This document shows positions 13,532 through 25,065 of a stretch of DNA of 64,000 nt, in pieces; within the stretch, counting starts at the first letter, position 1, and each line of letters starts with the position of its first letter. The DNA is from Rhizopus sp. PT2906 (Eukaryota; Mucoromycota; Mucoromycetes; Mucorales; Rhizopodaceae), in contig JAMYHX010000074.1 in the NCBI GenBank assembly GCA_025529335.1, positions 1 to 64,000 of the forward strand. The letters run 5' to 3'. The notes beneath the pieces are model-generated. The model saw only the letters and a list, made by a program, of their open reading frames with translations, made no database searches and had not been told where the DNA came from. The position numbers and the translations under genes were made by a program.

Positions 13532-14318
13532 CACAAAATATGACAAAAGCTATGATTTTTTTCTCTTTTCCTTTATATGCCATGTACCTCATATACGACA
13601 CACAATTTATGTTTAAATTATACCCTTTTTTTTTTACAAGAAAGAAAGATGATACCCAATCATTCATTTACCACCATTCCCAATCATTCGTGTAACAATT
13701 AATTTTTACTTTCCTTTTTGTACATTCTTTTTTTCCATAATCATGCATAATTTTATTATTATTAAACCTTTTTTTTTTTTTTTTTTTTTTTTACGTTTAA
13801 AACTTGTAGCAATAATTATTAAGCACGGAAATTGCTCTTGTAATATGTCAATATAAATCTTGGTTGTCATAGTAACCCAAAAAAAAACAAAACAAAATGT
13901 ATGCGTGATTTGAAAAATCATATCCAATGTAAAATTGCTTTTTGTTTGTTTGTGTGTATATAAATATATATATATAAACATCACATTAAATTCAGTACAA
14001 TTATTAAGGTTTTATATTCTATGTTAGTGTGAGAGATGCACATGGTGAACTGGGAAAAATAATTAACATGTAATATATCAAAAAAAGTGGAGTGGGAAAG
14101 AATCAGTCAATGCACCTGACTTGAACCCGTCACCAACTACCCTTTTGAAATGCGCAAAAATGTTGGTTATATTACATTGTATACACAAATCACTAATAGA
14201 GAAACACATATAAAAAGTGTTTCTGATTCAATTCATCCTTTTCTCTCTTTTTTTCTTGTTTTTTCCTGCTTTTTCTTGCTTTTTTTCCTTGCTACATTTA
14301 CTTATATTATTTTAACCA
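13532..14318. other. Intergenic region between kinesin and fumarate reductase
   Basis: AT-rich spacer with a T run near 13770-13791. The last 100 bases before the next ATG are pyrimidine-rich ('ctctctttttttcttg', 'ttttttccttgc'), resembling the leaders of other genes here. No gene is supported. Confidence 0.5.
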
Positions 14319-16369
14319 ATGTCTCTCAATAATCAAATCATTGTAGTTGGTGGTGGTCTTTCAGGTCTTTCTGCTGCTCATACTGTATATGAACAAGGTG
14401 GTAATGTCTTGTTGCTTGATAAAAATCCTTTCTTTGGGTATGTTTGAAAGATTTTTATTTTTCTTTTTAAAAAAAAACGAAAAAATTTAAGAGTTTTTAA
14501 GTGTTACTAACAAACAATTAGTGGTAATTCAACCAAGGCTACATCTGGTATCAATGGTGCTTTAACGCGTACCCAAATTGCCTTAAATATCAAGGATTCT
14601 GTTGAGCAATTCTATCAAGATACCTTGAAATCTGCGCGTGATTTAGCTCGTCCTGATCTCATCCGTGTTCTTACCGGTCGCTCTAGTTCAGCCGTTGAAT
14701 GGTTACAAGACAAATTTGAATTAGATTTATCTCTTGTCTCTCGTTTAGGTGGGCATACTTTCCCTCGTACTCATCGTGGTAAAGAACAATTCCCTGGTAT
14801 GACAATTACTTATGCTTTAATGGAAGGTTTTGAAGAATTGGCTGAAAAGCAACCTTCTCGTGCTAAAATTATTAAAAAGGCCAAGGTTGAAAACTTGATC
14901 AAAGATTCTCAAGGCAATGTCGTCGGTGTTGAATATGTTCTTGTTGGTAAGGGTGCCACCGACCAAATCTTTAAAGAATATGGACCTGTTATCTTGGCTA
15001 CCGGTGGTTATGCTGCTGATTTCACTAATAATTCTTTGCTTAAACAACATCGTCCTGAATTGTATAACTTGTCTACTACTAATGGTGATCATTGTACTGG
15101 TGATGGTATCAAAATGGCTGCTGCTGTTGGTGCCAATACCATTGATTTGGAAAAAGTACAAGTTCATCCTACTGGTTTAGTTGATCCCAAAGAACCTGAT
15201 GCCAAGGTCAAATTTTTGGCTGCTGAAGCTCTACGTGGTTGCGGTGGTCTCTTACTCGATGCCGATGGCAAACGTTTCTGTGATGAATTGGGTCATCGTG
15301 ATTATGTAACTGGCATGATGAACAAGAACAAGTTTCCTATTCGTTTAGTTTTGAATACTGCTGCTTCCAAGGAAATTGAATGGCATTGCCGTCATTATGC
15401 TGGTCGTGGTCTCATGAAGAAATTTGAAAGCGGTGAAGCTCTTGCTAAAGAAATGGGCATTCCTCCCAAACAATTAGAACAAACATTCGAAACATACAAT
15501 AGAATCGCCGATGGTAAAGAGAAAGATCCTTGGGGCAAACGTTTCTTCCATAATGTTCCTATCAAGATGACTGATGATTTCTATGTTGCTTTGATGCAAC
15601 CTGTTCTTCATTATACCATGGTAAAATTATACCTTTAGTTTTTTGTGTGTGTGTGTGAAAATTTATTAACTTTTTTTTTTATCTATCTATTATTTAGGGT
15701 GGTGTTGAGATTACCCCTGATGCTGAAATCAAAGGAACTAACGGTACACCTATCCCTGGTCTCTTTGCCACTGGTGAAATGTGCGGTGGTGTTCATGGTG
15801 CTAATCGTCTTGGTGGTTCATCTCTTTTAGGTTGTGTTGTCTTTGGTCGTGTTGCAGGTCAAACTGCTTCTAAACATTTATTCTCACAATTAATCAATAA
15901 CAACACTCAAGTTGCTCAACAACGTTTAGGTGCTATTGGTCAACATTTGAATGGTGGTGTTGGTATTAACATTGTTGTTAACCCTAATCAACCTGGCGTT
16001 ATCAGCTTGGATATTTCTTTACCTAATGGTGGTAATGCATCTGGTGTAACCCCCAAAGCTATTGAATCTGTTCCTCAACAAGCCGCTGCTCCTCAACAAG
16101 AAGAAACCAAAAAAGCTGATGAACCAAAAAAGATGGGAGAATACTCTTTAGAAGATGTTGCAAAACACAACAAAGCTGATGATTGTTGGGTTGTTGTTAA
16201 TGGACAAGTCTTGGACGTCTCTGATTTCCTTCCTGATCATCCTGGAGGAAAGAAAGCTATCCTCATCTATGCTGGTCGTGATGCCACTGAAGAATTCAAC
16301 ATGATGCATAAACCAGATGTTGTTCAAAAGTATGCTCCTTCTGCCATTATTGGTACACTTAAGAAGTAA
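14319..16369 (+). CDS. Soluble fumarate reductase (Osm1/Frds-type) fused to cytochrome b5
   Basis: Exons 14319-14437, 14522-15620 and 15698-16369 give 629 residues. The N-terminal about 480 residues form the flavoprotein: FAD-binding VVGGGLSGLSAAH (7-19), GGNSTKATSGING, a second nucleotide contact VILATGGYAADF, active-site region QVHPTG (about 253) and RLGGSSLLGCVVFGR near the end of the domain. After a Pro/Gln/Glu/Lys linker (about 525-545) comes a complete cytochrome b5 domain with the haem-binding DHPGGKKAI (His near 585) and a second His in FNMMH. The family reduces fumarate to succinate with a reduced flavin or NADH donor, helping to reoxidise cofactors when oxygen is short. The fused b5 domain probably hands electrons to the flavin (inference). 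No presequence is obvious, so a cytosolic enzyme is likely. A polyadenylation signal AATAAA lies at 16430-16435. Confidence 0.93.
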
Positions 16370-17090
16370 AAAAAAAATTCTTTATTTTCACATGCTATTA
16401 TTTATTATTATAACTGTTACAAAACAAACAATAAATCAATCATTGATTTGCTCTATGTATTATTCCCATGTTACTGTATTACAATTTAACTCTCGGATCT
16501 CACAGCATTTAGTATGAGATACACACGTGCGAATATCATTTTGTTCTAGGGAAATTTTTTTTTTATTTGTATTCCCTCTATTTTGTTGATTCTACTACAT
16601 TTTAAAGGATTTTTAAGTGTACTCAAAACTTAAATGATACATAGTTTAGCAACACAAAGTATCTATTAATATATTAATTGCTCGTTTCCGTTTTTTTTTT
16701 ATTTTGATTTATTGAGTTTATTCGTTCAATACACACAACATTTCCAATGTGTGACCAATATTGTACATCTTAACATAAAAAATCTCCTATACCTGTTCAT
16801 ATAAGTTTTTTGGAAAAGAAAAAATATATAAATATAATTTAGATGCTTTATATTGTATTAGATGTTATTATTGTTGAATATATAATGTTAAAAGCAACAA
16901 TAAACTCTTTAATCTAGTTGCAAATATTGTTGAGCTTTCTAAATGTTGTAGTACAAGAATGAATTATTTTATTTATGATAAAAAAACTAGTGCTTTTCTT
17001 TTTTTTTTTTAATTAAGAGAGAATATGTTACAAAAGAATTATATGATTTGGAAAGAAAAAAATATGCAATAAATAATTAGAAATATCAAC
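16370..17090. other. Convergent 3' intergenic region
   Basis: About 720 bases between two converging genes. It holds AT-rich DNA, the AATAAA of the upstream gene at 16430-16435, and several short T runs. Nothing coding is seen. Confidence 0.6.
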
Positions 17091-18869
17091 TTATTCCATA
17101 ACAGTAAGTTGAGGTAAATTTAAGAGCGTAACACCCTTTCTATCATCGCAATCAAAGTTCCAATCTCTCCAGTGATTGCCTTTACCATGACATGGATAGC
17201 ACATGCCACAAACAGATGTCTTGAATCCTGCACACATTTTACGTCCATTACGAAGATTATCCAACATATCGTACATGGTACCTCCAATTGCATCTGCCTC
17301 ACCGAAATCACCAAAATGTTTACCAATCATGTCATTTTCACAAACATCAATTTGTTGAATTCTACGATCATGAATAGGTAAAATATTAAACGGAAATAAC
17401 CAAATACCGAGATTTTGATCTTCATTTTTAACAAACATACGAGGCCCTCTTACACCTGCAACTAAATGAACAATATCCCTTGATAAAATATACAAAGCTC
17501 CTGCTGTATAAGGAGGGAAAATAGGCAAAGGGTACACTAATTCACCATTCTTATTTTCTGAATTTCTAATTGGTGGTATATTCCTTTTTTTTGAAAAAAA
17601 AAATGTTAATATAATAAATATTATATAGAAATCTAGTGATTACCAATAAGCTAAACCTCGCCAATACCGTTGTGTTCTTCCTGCTAATTCCATTTCTTTA
17701 CTAACAGTATCCCATCTAACAAAAATATCATCATCGGTCTTGACAAAATAATCAAAATCGTAATCATTTGCCCATTCGAAAGCAGCATATACTTTTTTAC
17801 TGAGGTCTTCATACAGATCAGAACAAGGCAAAATCAAGACATCGTTGTGGTCTTTAATTTCTTGTTCCACAAGAGGTCCAACAGTAGATTTAACTTTTTC
17901 ATTGGGTGGTTGACCCAAAATAAAAGTATAAAAATATGAAATATGCTCATTATCCTTGGGCATTAATTTCAATGTAGTTTCACGAAATACTTTACGCTTA
18001 TTAACGCTCTTGGCGGTCCATGCACTGAGAACAAACACCATCACACGTACTTCGGATTCAGCTAACTGAGGATGTCGTTGTGCTACTGGCATTACCATAC
18101 GTTGTTCTGATAAAACTGCTGATTCCTTACGCATTTGACTTACTTGATATAAAGAAGCAAACATGGTAATAAATACAACCACAGTTAAGGGTAAAATCAA
18201 GACACGAACAAATGTAGATTTGTGATTGATGCGAGGTCCTTCAATATCCTCTGTTCTAGAATAATATTTGGGTGTTGCTGCCAGTGTAATTTTGAGAACA
18301 TTGGATCCAAAAAGTATAAGACATATTGTCATCCACTTCCAAATAGGTTGATCAATACCGTAATGAGAACTGAGGTAGGCAGACACTGACCAGTTGATTA
18401 CGGTCAATGTGATGAGGCGAACAATCGCACTGCTAAGTTCATAATAGTGAAGCCATCTTTTTAACATGCTAGTTGTTAGTATCCAACTCCAATAACCTGC
18501 TAGTATACACTAAATCAAAAGAAATCTTAATTAATTTTGTTACAAACGAGATGAGGAGAGCTTACCCATAATAACGCAACTTTATGAATCAAAGGTGTGC
18601 TTTTGTTTTCAAATAATCCCGAATGATCAATAGAATGAATGGAGGAGTGAAATATATTGTTATAAACGCCTATAATTGAAGGTACTAGACATAAGAGCCT
18701 TAATAGCAATATAGGTAAACGAAATCGACGTGGTACGTTTATGGATGATGATGAAGAAGAAGAAGGTAGAGAACCTCTTTCTTTAAATGCAGAAGGTATA
18801 CCATGCTTAATATTGATGTGTCAGTTTCAAATTATTGTTTTATTAGATCTATTAACTTACTGTTGCCAT
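17091..18869 (-). CDS. Family 31 glycosyltransferase (beta-1,3-galactosyltransferase-like), membrane-anchored
   Basis: Minus-strand exons 18869-18861, 18805-18566, 18509-17644 and 17583-17091 give 535 residues. The first exon has only nine bases (Met-Ala-Thr) before an intron. The N-terminal third holds several hydrophobic segments (around LPILLLRLLCLVPSIIGVY, WLHYYELSSAIVRLITLT and VLILPLTVVVFITMFASLY), so this is a multi-pass or strongly anchored protein rather than a simple type II one. The catalytic part has the GT31 pattern: VMVFVLSAWTAK, then the metal-binding VKTDDDIFVRWD (about 340), RYWRGLAYW, PPYTAGALYILSRDIV and the KNEDQNLGIW motif (about 422). A Cys-rich end (CGMCYPCHGKGN) follows. 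It probably transfers a hexose in beta-1,3 linkage in the Golgi; donor and acceptor cannot be read from sequence. Confidence 0.88.
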
Positions 18870-19034
18870 AATATGTTAATCTAAAGGCCTCCTACAGCTC
18901 TTTTCTTCAAGAAAAAAAGAATGTAAAAAGGGAATTATTTTGTTACATTTATCAAAACTATAATTTTATTTAAAACCCGAATAAATTTTATCTATAGGAG
19001 TTGTATATTCAAAATCACCACTGTGACATTTCAG

Positions 19035-19076
<42 letters not shown>

Positions 19077-20085
19077 ATTGAATCTGCAGAGTGTTTCCTG
19101 TTAGTGCACGGAATATTTTGTTAGTTCTGCGTTGAAAGGGTCTATCTTTATCGTTATCCGGGATTCGTTGTAGCGCGTCAGAGGTGGGGTCATAAAGAAA
19201 TAAATCCTTCACCTTCATTTGGGAGCAGATAGCTGAGTAGCGGAAGGAATAATCTATGTTGACGATTATGGCTTTGATAGGGAAGGGCCAAGCAGGCTGG
19301 GGACTTTTCTGGACTTGCGCGAAATCATGGGGGACCATATCCAATGATTTAGCCAGTAAATGACAAACAGGAAACTAGTAAGTAGCCTGTTTTTCGGATT
19401 TCGTCAAGCGACGTTTATACGTCAAAAAGAATAAAGATCCTTTTGACGAACTTTTTAATAGTATTCAGAAACACTATGAGAGATGTAGCGTAGGTAATAC
19501 TGTGGGTACTCTGATGCTTATATTATTCAGGACATCTTGATCAGGTATGAAACTTAAAATAGAGTATGAAGCTGCCCCTTGTTGGTTGTATCTTAATTTT
19601 AACCTTCTTTACCCCCTTGGATCCCTAGCTTATTCATTCCATACTAAAGATAATCAATAAACACATAATTTGTGTCTTATAGCCTAAATTGGTCTCTGAG
19701 CATTTTTTTTATTCTAATCCTGCAACAACTATTCTCTCTCTTTGGATAAAAAAGTCATTTTTTTGATTTCTATCCAACAAAGGACCCAGCAATGTCTATA
19801 ACCTTTCATCACACAAAAATAGCAACACTTGGATATAAAAAAGTGACACTAGAATAATAATCTATACATCAAACATATGGTTTTCATCTTTGTTACATGT
19901 AACAAAAAGTTTATAAGGTGACTGTACAATGGGTTATCCTTTTTTAATAAGGTGATAAGTTTTGGCTTGTTAGTTCAAAGAAGCAACAATCACACACGCG
20001 GTAAAAAGTTGGGTTATATGGATCTTTTGGGGTAAATAATGGAAGTCTATTTTGACTATGCGAGTTGCAATAAATATCACCACAT
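18870..20085. other. Intergenic region with possible transposon scrap
   Basis: Outside the short minus-strand open frame at 19015-19377 (listed separately) and an A36 run at 19039-19074, no gene, RNA or repeat is recognisable. Confidence 0.5.
19015..19377 (-). other. Orphan open frame, possible retroelement fragment
   Basis: A minus-strand frame of about 110 codons without a good ATG start. It contains QPAWPFPIKAIIV, FRYSAICSQMKVKDLFLYD and RPFQRRTNKIFRA, and runs into the A36/T36 tract. The composition is protein-like and unlike the surrounding AT-rich noise. It resembles C-terminal portions of LINE-type reverse transcriptase ORFs in feel only; I see no catalytic motif, so the assignment is a weak inference. 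Confidence 0.3.
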
Positions 20086-21512
20086 CTAAATTAAGGGGAA
20101 ATGTGAGTCATTTTTACGTAAATTATTGCTATTATTGTTATTATTACCTTCTACAGTGATGCCTTCGTTCGAATAAACCAAATTGAGTAGAGCATGGTTT
20201 GAATTGACATTGATGAGCTTGTTCATCTTTTTTCCATTGTGAGCTGGGTAAGAGGGTAAATTTGGTGAGTCTGTCATGATGATGGATGTCTAAGGCATAT
20301 TGAAAGTAGTAGACTCTCTTCTTTTCGCTTAGTAACTATATTTCAAAAGAAAAAAGGTGAGAATGTCTCTCTATACATGTTACATTCTGGCTTTACCTTG
20401 TTTGGTATCAAGGAAGGTTCTTTGGTTTCACAGATGCCTTGAATTGAAACAACCGTGTCCTTCTTTTTGAGTTTATTTTGGCGAATCACTAATTGAGTTA
20501 AACCGGTTGGCTTGACTAAACTGTCCTTGAATTTCCTTAGCAGACGACTTGACTGATCGATGCTAGTCGTAGGTTGCTTGAGCATGACTTGTTGTTCATG
20601 ATGATTTTCTTCTTCAAACACTAGCTCCTCTAACTTATCCAATAACTCCTTTTGTTGCACAATAAGTGCTTTGCATTCCTTTATTTGGGATCTGTATGTT
20701 GCACCACTTTGTTGCTCTCGGTAATAAACTCTTTTAAACGCCAATGTTTCAAAAGAAGTGGATGAGAAAGAGATGGAGATGGCATTGGATAGATCTTGTA
20801 TCTGATTCGAGTAAGAGACTATACTTGACGTCAAGTCTTCAATGATCGTTTCACGTAATTGATGGATGGGTACTTTAGAGGACGGTGGCGGGGGTTGCGC
20901 AAATGGCCATAAGGGGCTGGTATTCGTTTCAGAATATCTCCTTCGTCTTGTCTTGCAGCTTGATGATGTACTTGATGAGGATGATGATGATGATGATGAT
21001 ATGGATGATAATGAACTAGATGACGCATATCCTGAAACAAGTCCTCCCATTCCCTTGTTTTCCTGTCTTTCTGTCATCATGTTGCTATGGTTACATTGAC
21101 TGTCATTTCTTCTGTTACATGCTTCGCAACGTCGCATCAGACACAGGTCCTCTTCTCTTTGCTTGATGACCGCAGTCGCCGAGTGCTTGTTATTGTTATT
21201 CTTTTCATCCAATCGGAGTTTCACCGAAGACAACGTAGGATTAAAGTTTGACACGCTTTGTTGTTTACCATCCGTAGCAACTCTTGAAGATCTTAAATCG
21301 ATCGATGACGGACGCGCAGAAAGCCGCCTTTGATGCTGCACAGATGAAGGTGGCATATTGTTTCTTTTTCTTATTAATGAAGCAACTGTGTCGTTTGATC
21401 TGACATCTTTTGCTATACTTGATATTGTTCCTTTCGTAATCGAAGGACGACGAAAATGACGATTGGGTTTATATGGAAATGAAGAATATGAATTGGATAT
21501 GCACTCAGTCAT
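20086..21512 (-). CDS. Unknown Ser-rich, coiled-coil protein
   Basis: Minus-strand exons 21512-20397 and 20289-20086 join in phase 0 (AAG|GTAAAG .. CCTTAG|ACA) to 439 residues. I do not recognise the family. Visible features: a basic N-terminus, a short CEACNRRNDSQCNH motif that could bind a metal ion (about residues 130-143), a long Ser run (SSSSSSSSSSSTSSS), an RRRRYSET basic patch typical of AGC/CAMK kinase sites, and a helical segment from about 235 to 320 (around RETIIEDLTSSIVSYSNQIQD and CKALIVQQKELLDKLEELVFEEE) likely to form a coiled coil. An Asn-rich tail ends the protein. Possible role in signalling or scaffolding is only inference. Confidence 0.7.
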
Positions 21513-22664
21513 TTTGATACAATAAAATAATAAAGAAAAAAAAAAAGAAGAAAAAAAAGGGTTAAAAAAGACGGCTTGGGCGCAAAATTATTTATTTTTT
21601 CTGAGTGTATGATATCATGTGGTTTAATAAGGGGTAAAATACAGTTTCCATTTCAGTTGTTCCTCTTGGAAAATTCCACTTGTTGCTTTTCTCAATTTGG
21701 CTTTTAAAATCCCTTCTTGATACACATTATTTTTTTCTTTTTGTTACTTTTTATCATTTAAACGTAAAGTGTCTATTGAAGCCACAAAATTGGCTTGTAA
21801 TACAAATTAACTAGTTGTTATTTACGTCTATGACGCTGATGACGAGATCTTTATAGCCACTAGCCAACAAAGTGTAGACACACTATACGTAACCTCTTGT
21901 TTTTGATGTAATGATATTTTGTGAGATAGGATAAACTCATTTTTAAACTTTTTAATAACTTATTAGACCACACACACATGTATGTCTTCATATAGCTCGC
22001 AATGGAAGCTATTATACTAGTGCCACTTTTCTTTATTCTTAAATAATATATAAATTATTACCTTACTGGGTAATCATATTTTAATAATCTATAAATATAT
22101 ACCCTTTTATGAAGGGGATTAAACTAATCAAGAATAACAATAATTAAATAATGAACAATTAAGGCAGGCTAAACAAAGAAAAAAAAAGTGATATAGATTA
22201 CACAGAACAGCCGAAAAAGGATAGCATTGATTTCAGCCAACCAGATTATTCCAGTGATGTATCTAGCGAGGCACACACATCTGAACCGATGTAGCACCAC
22301 AATCTTTTTTAATTTTCTTTTTCTTTTTCCTTTCTGGTTACTATCTGTGCCTACCTCCTTCACCACCATATAACACTTTATAAGTGCGAAAATTACTTTA
22401 TCAAGAGATAGTAGTCTTTCCTACATCACGTGCTACAAGTTCAAAGAAGAGTTTACTATCAATCGTGACTAGCACTATGTCAGAGATAATTATGGAAGCA
22501 CTCTAAAGAACAATGCAGACCGATCGCTCATGTACTATTTTTATGGGTGATTGGTTTCCGATTCGATTTTTTCTCTCTTTTATCTTGGTATCTCTTTCTA
22601 TCCTGGTAGCTATCTAAGCGCGTTTGATCACATCCTCTTTGAAAACAATACTGCAAATGGCAAA

Positions 22665-23099
22665 ATGATCAACAATGACAGAACGTACTCTTATACTACA
22701 AGTACAGTTTCTCTTCTAACCCCTTTGTTATTGTCAGAGGACACTCTTCTGGCTTGTCCTACTGCCACAGATACGCGTCCAGTCTTTCGCAATGGTATGT
22801 TTTCTCTAAAACACTGCTATGAAGACAATGCTTGCAAGAATTTTTCGCAAGCAGAAAATTCCAGTCATTCAAGCAAAAAAAGAAAAAGGCAAGCGCATTT
22901 TCTTGCATATCTGTCGAATGTAACGAATGTGTTGGATAAGAACGGAATGAAAAGATCATGGTTAATTATATATATATCACTCCACCTCATCTACCATTTC
23001 TTAATCTTATTGAAGGAATTGTGGTCCAAGTTAAAGTCTGGCATTAAACGTCATGAGCTTAAGGCAGATGATATAGACAGAATGATATATCATCAATAA
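22665..23099 (+). CDS. Possible orphan ORF, 144 aa
   Basis: An uninterrupted frame from ATG 22665 to the stop at 23099. It has a Lys/Arg cluster (SSKKRKRQAH) and a hydrophobic segment (WLIIYISLHLIYHFLILL) followed by a charged tail. No family is recognised, no intron is seen, and codon use is not clearly gene-like. It may be a lineage-specific gene or chance. Confidence 0.2.
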   Translation: MINNDRTYSYTTSTVSLLTPLLLSEDTLLACPTATDTRPVFRNGMFSLKHCYEDNACKNFSQAENSSHSSKKRKRQAHFLAYLSNVTNVLDKNGMKRSWLIIYISLHLIYHFLILLKELWSKLKSGIKRHELKADDIDRMIYHQ

Positions 23100-23561
23100 A
23101 AAACGTAAAGAGATCTTTTGCTCTTCCTTTAAATAAGTTTCCAAGTTACGCATTCTTTTCAAACAGCCTCGTTCTGGAATATCAGATGACTCATGATCTG
23201 CAACTATCTTGCATGAACTTGAATAAGTATATCATCACCACCCTAATCCCGATCATAAAAGTTACTTCAATGGCTATTCAAATATCCACAACAGTGTCGT
23301 TGATACGCAGTCTAAGATGTAATAAAAATATCACGTGCCATAATGATCTTTTATCTATCTTTGGGTTTCTATGGATACGACGAATGTGTACCTTATTGCT
23401 AAATAAAATTTCTTAATTTTATTAAACATGCATGAATAAGGGCATCCTCACTTTTTCCTCCTCCGCTTGCCGTGTGAGCCCGTAATAATGATGCATCTTA
23501 AAGTATCACGACTGACTTTTTTGTATCTCCCCTTTTATATTTCATTTTATTTTATTTTTTT

Positions 23562-23603
23562 TTCTCTTTTTCTTTTTCTTTTTCTTTTTCTTTTTTTTTT
23601 TTT
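23562..23603 (+). repeat. (CTTTTT)n pyrimidine tract upstream of a gene
   Basis: About six tandem copies of a C+T hexamer ending about 20 bases before the ATG at 23622. Probably part of the core promoter or 5' leader of the WD40 gene (inference). Confidence 0.7.
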
Positions 23604-23621
23604 GGTCCGACATAAATAACA

Positions 23622-25053
23622 ATGGACACATCAAGACAGTATAATAATTATCCTTATCGCCAAGATACACTACAACCACAACAACCACTTATACCTACAA
23701 AAGAGATATATCAGTATGACGCACCATGGTTAATATATGCTCTTGATTGGTGCAAGACACCTATTGAGCAAAAAAGCTTTAGATTGGCTATTGGTAGCTT
23801 TATTGAAGACAGTAATAATAAGGTAGACATATAAACCTTGTCATGAAGGACTTTACTAAAAAGCCAAGTTAGTTACAAATTATATCTCGTACAGACTTGC
23901 TTGATCATGTTCCTCCTTCAAGAAATGATTTTACTGCAGTAGCTGAAGCTGATTCGTATTATCCAATTACCAAAGTGCTATGGGAGCCAAGAAAGGTAAA
24001 AATAGATATCTTGTCATTATAATGTATTGATGTTTGTGTAGACAGATGCAAGAAGTAGTGACCTTTTAGCCACAACAGGAGATATTTTGAGAATATGGGA
24101 ACTTGTAGATGATCCAAGATATGGTTCAACCAATAGTATCACGACAAGAAATAATAGTAATAGCTATGTACATACACCACAACAATTAGTCAAGAAAGCA
24201 GAACTTGTCAATGTAAGTCATTTCGTTTAGGAAGAATATTGATTCACATGATATAATAGATGAAGCAATCCGATTTTTCTGCACCACTTACTTCGTTTGA
24301 TTGGAATGAGACGGATCCTTCTTTGATAGTAACATCAAGTATTGATACAACTTGTACAGTGTGGAATGTAGAAACCAATCAAGCAAAGACACAGTTGATT
24401 GCACATGATAGTGATGTCTATGATGTCGCATTCATGCATGGTTCGGCTGATACGTTTGCCAGTGTGGGCGCAGATGGTTCGGTTCGACTATTTGACCTAA
24501 GGTAAATATATATAAAAAAGCATACAGTGACACCATGTCCCGAATGTTTATGTTTATTCCCCCCAAAAAAAATAGATCTTTGGAACATTCGACCATCTTA
24601 TACGAGACACAACCTGTGCCTAATACGACGCCCAACAGGATGCATAACTCAGTTCCTTTGCTACGTTTACAGTTTAGTCGAATGAATTCAAACCTTTTGG
24701 CCACATTTCATATGGTTTCTTCGTCAGTGCAGATTTTAGACATTCGTTATCCAAGCGCACCTATAGCAGAATTGTGCAAGAGTCATAGTGGAAGTATCAA
24801 CTGTATCTCATGGTCACCTACAGAGCCTGGACAGATAGTAACCGGAGGTGATGACTCACAGGTACTTGTCTGGAATATAAATCAGAATGAACCAAGAAAT
24901 AGTTACTATAATCATCAACCACCACGTACTATACAAGATCCACTCTTGGCTTATGTGGCAGATGCCGAAGTCAATTCACTTACATGGAGTAAATCATGTC
25001 CAGACTGGATTGGAGTAGGCTTTGGAAAGACAGTTCAAGCTCTTCGAGTTTAA
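23622..25053 (+). CDS. WD40 protein of the DCAF7/HAN11/LWD (TTG1-like) family
   Basis: Exons 23622-23822, 23873-23995, 24042-24212, 24260-24501 and 24576-25053 give 404 residues. The sequence follows the DCAF7 family closely: an N-terminal APWLIYALDWCK, then DHVPPSRNDFTAVAEADSYY-like text, YPITKVLWEP, LLATTGDILRIWEL, SFDWNETDPSLIVTSSIDTT, DVYDVAFMHGSADTFASVGA, DGSVRLFDLR, and the C-terminal EVNSLTWSKSCPDWIGVGFG. Seven WD blades are expected. In animals the protein is a scaffold for DYRK/HIPK kinases and a CUL4-DDB1 adaptor; in plants relatives act with MYB/bHLH factors and the clock. The stop lies only 12 nt from the stop of the convergent gene downstream. Confidence 0.95.
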
Positions 25054-25065
25054 TATTTATTATTA

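Larger units (their letters stand above)
21513..23621. other. Large intergenic region
   Basis: Two kilobases with no convincing gene. One plus-strand open frame from ATG 22665 to 23099 is listed separately. A hexanucleotide (CTTTTT)n tract at 23562-23603 closes the region just before the DCAF7-type gene. Confidence 0.5.

Noticed and set aside
19039..19074. A36 tract as a LINE poly(A) tail
   Set aside because: The tract is on the plus strand while the adjacent open frame is on the minus strand, so it cannot be that frame's 3' tail.
20831..21099. Asp-run and His-run open frames on both strands
   Set aside because: Out-of-frame readings of the Ser-run codons in the unknown Ser-rich gene.
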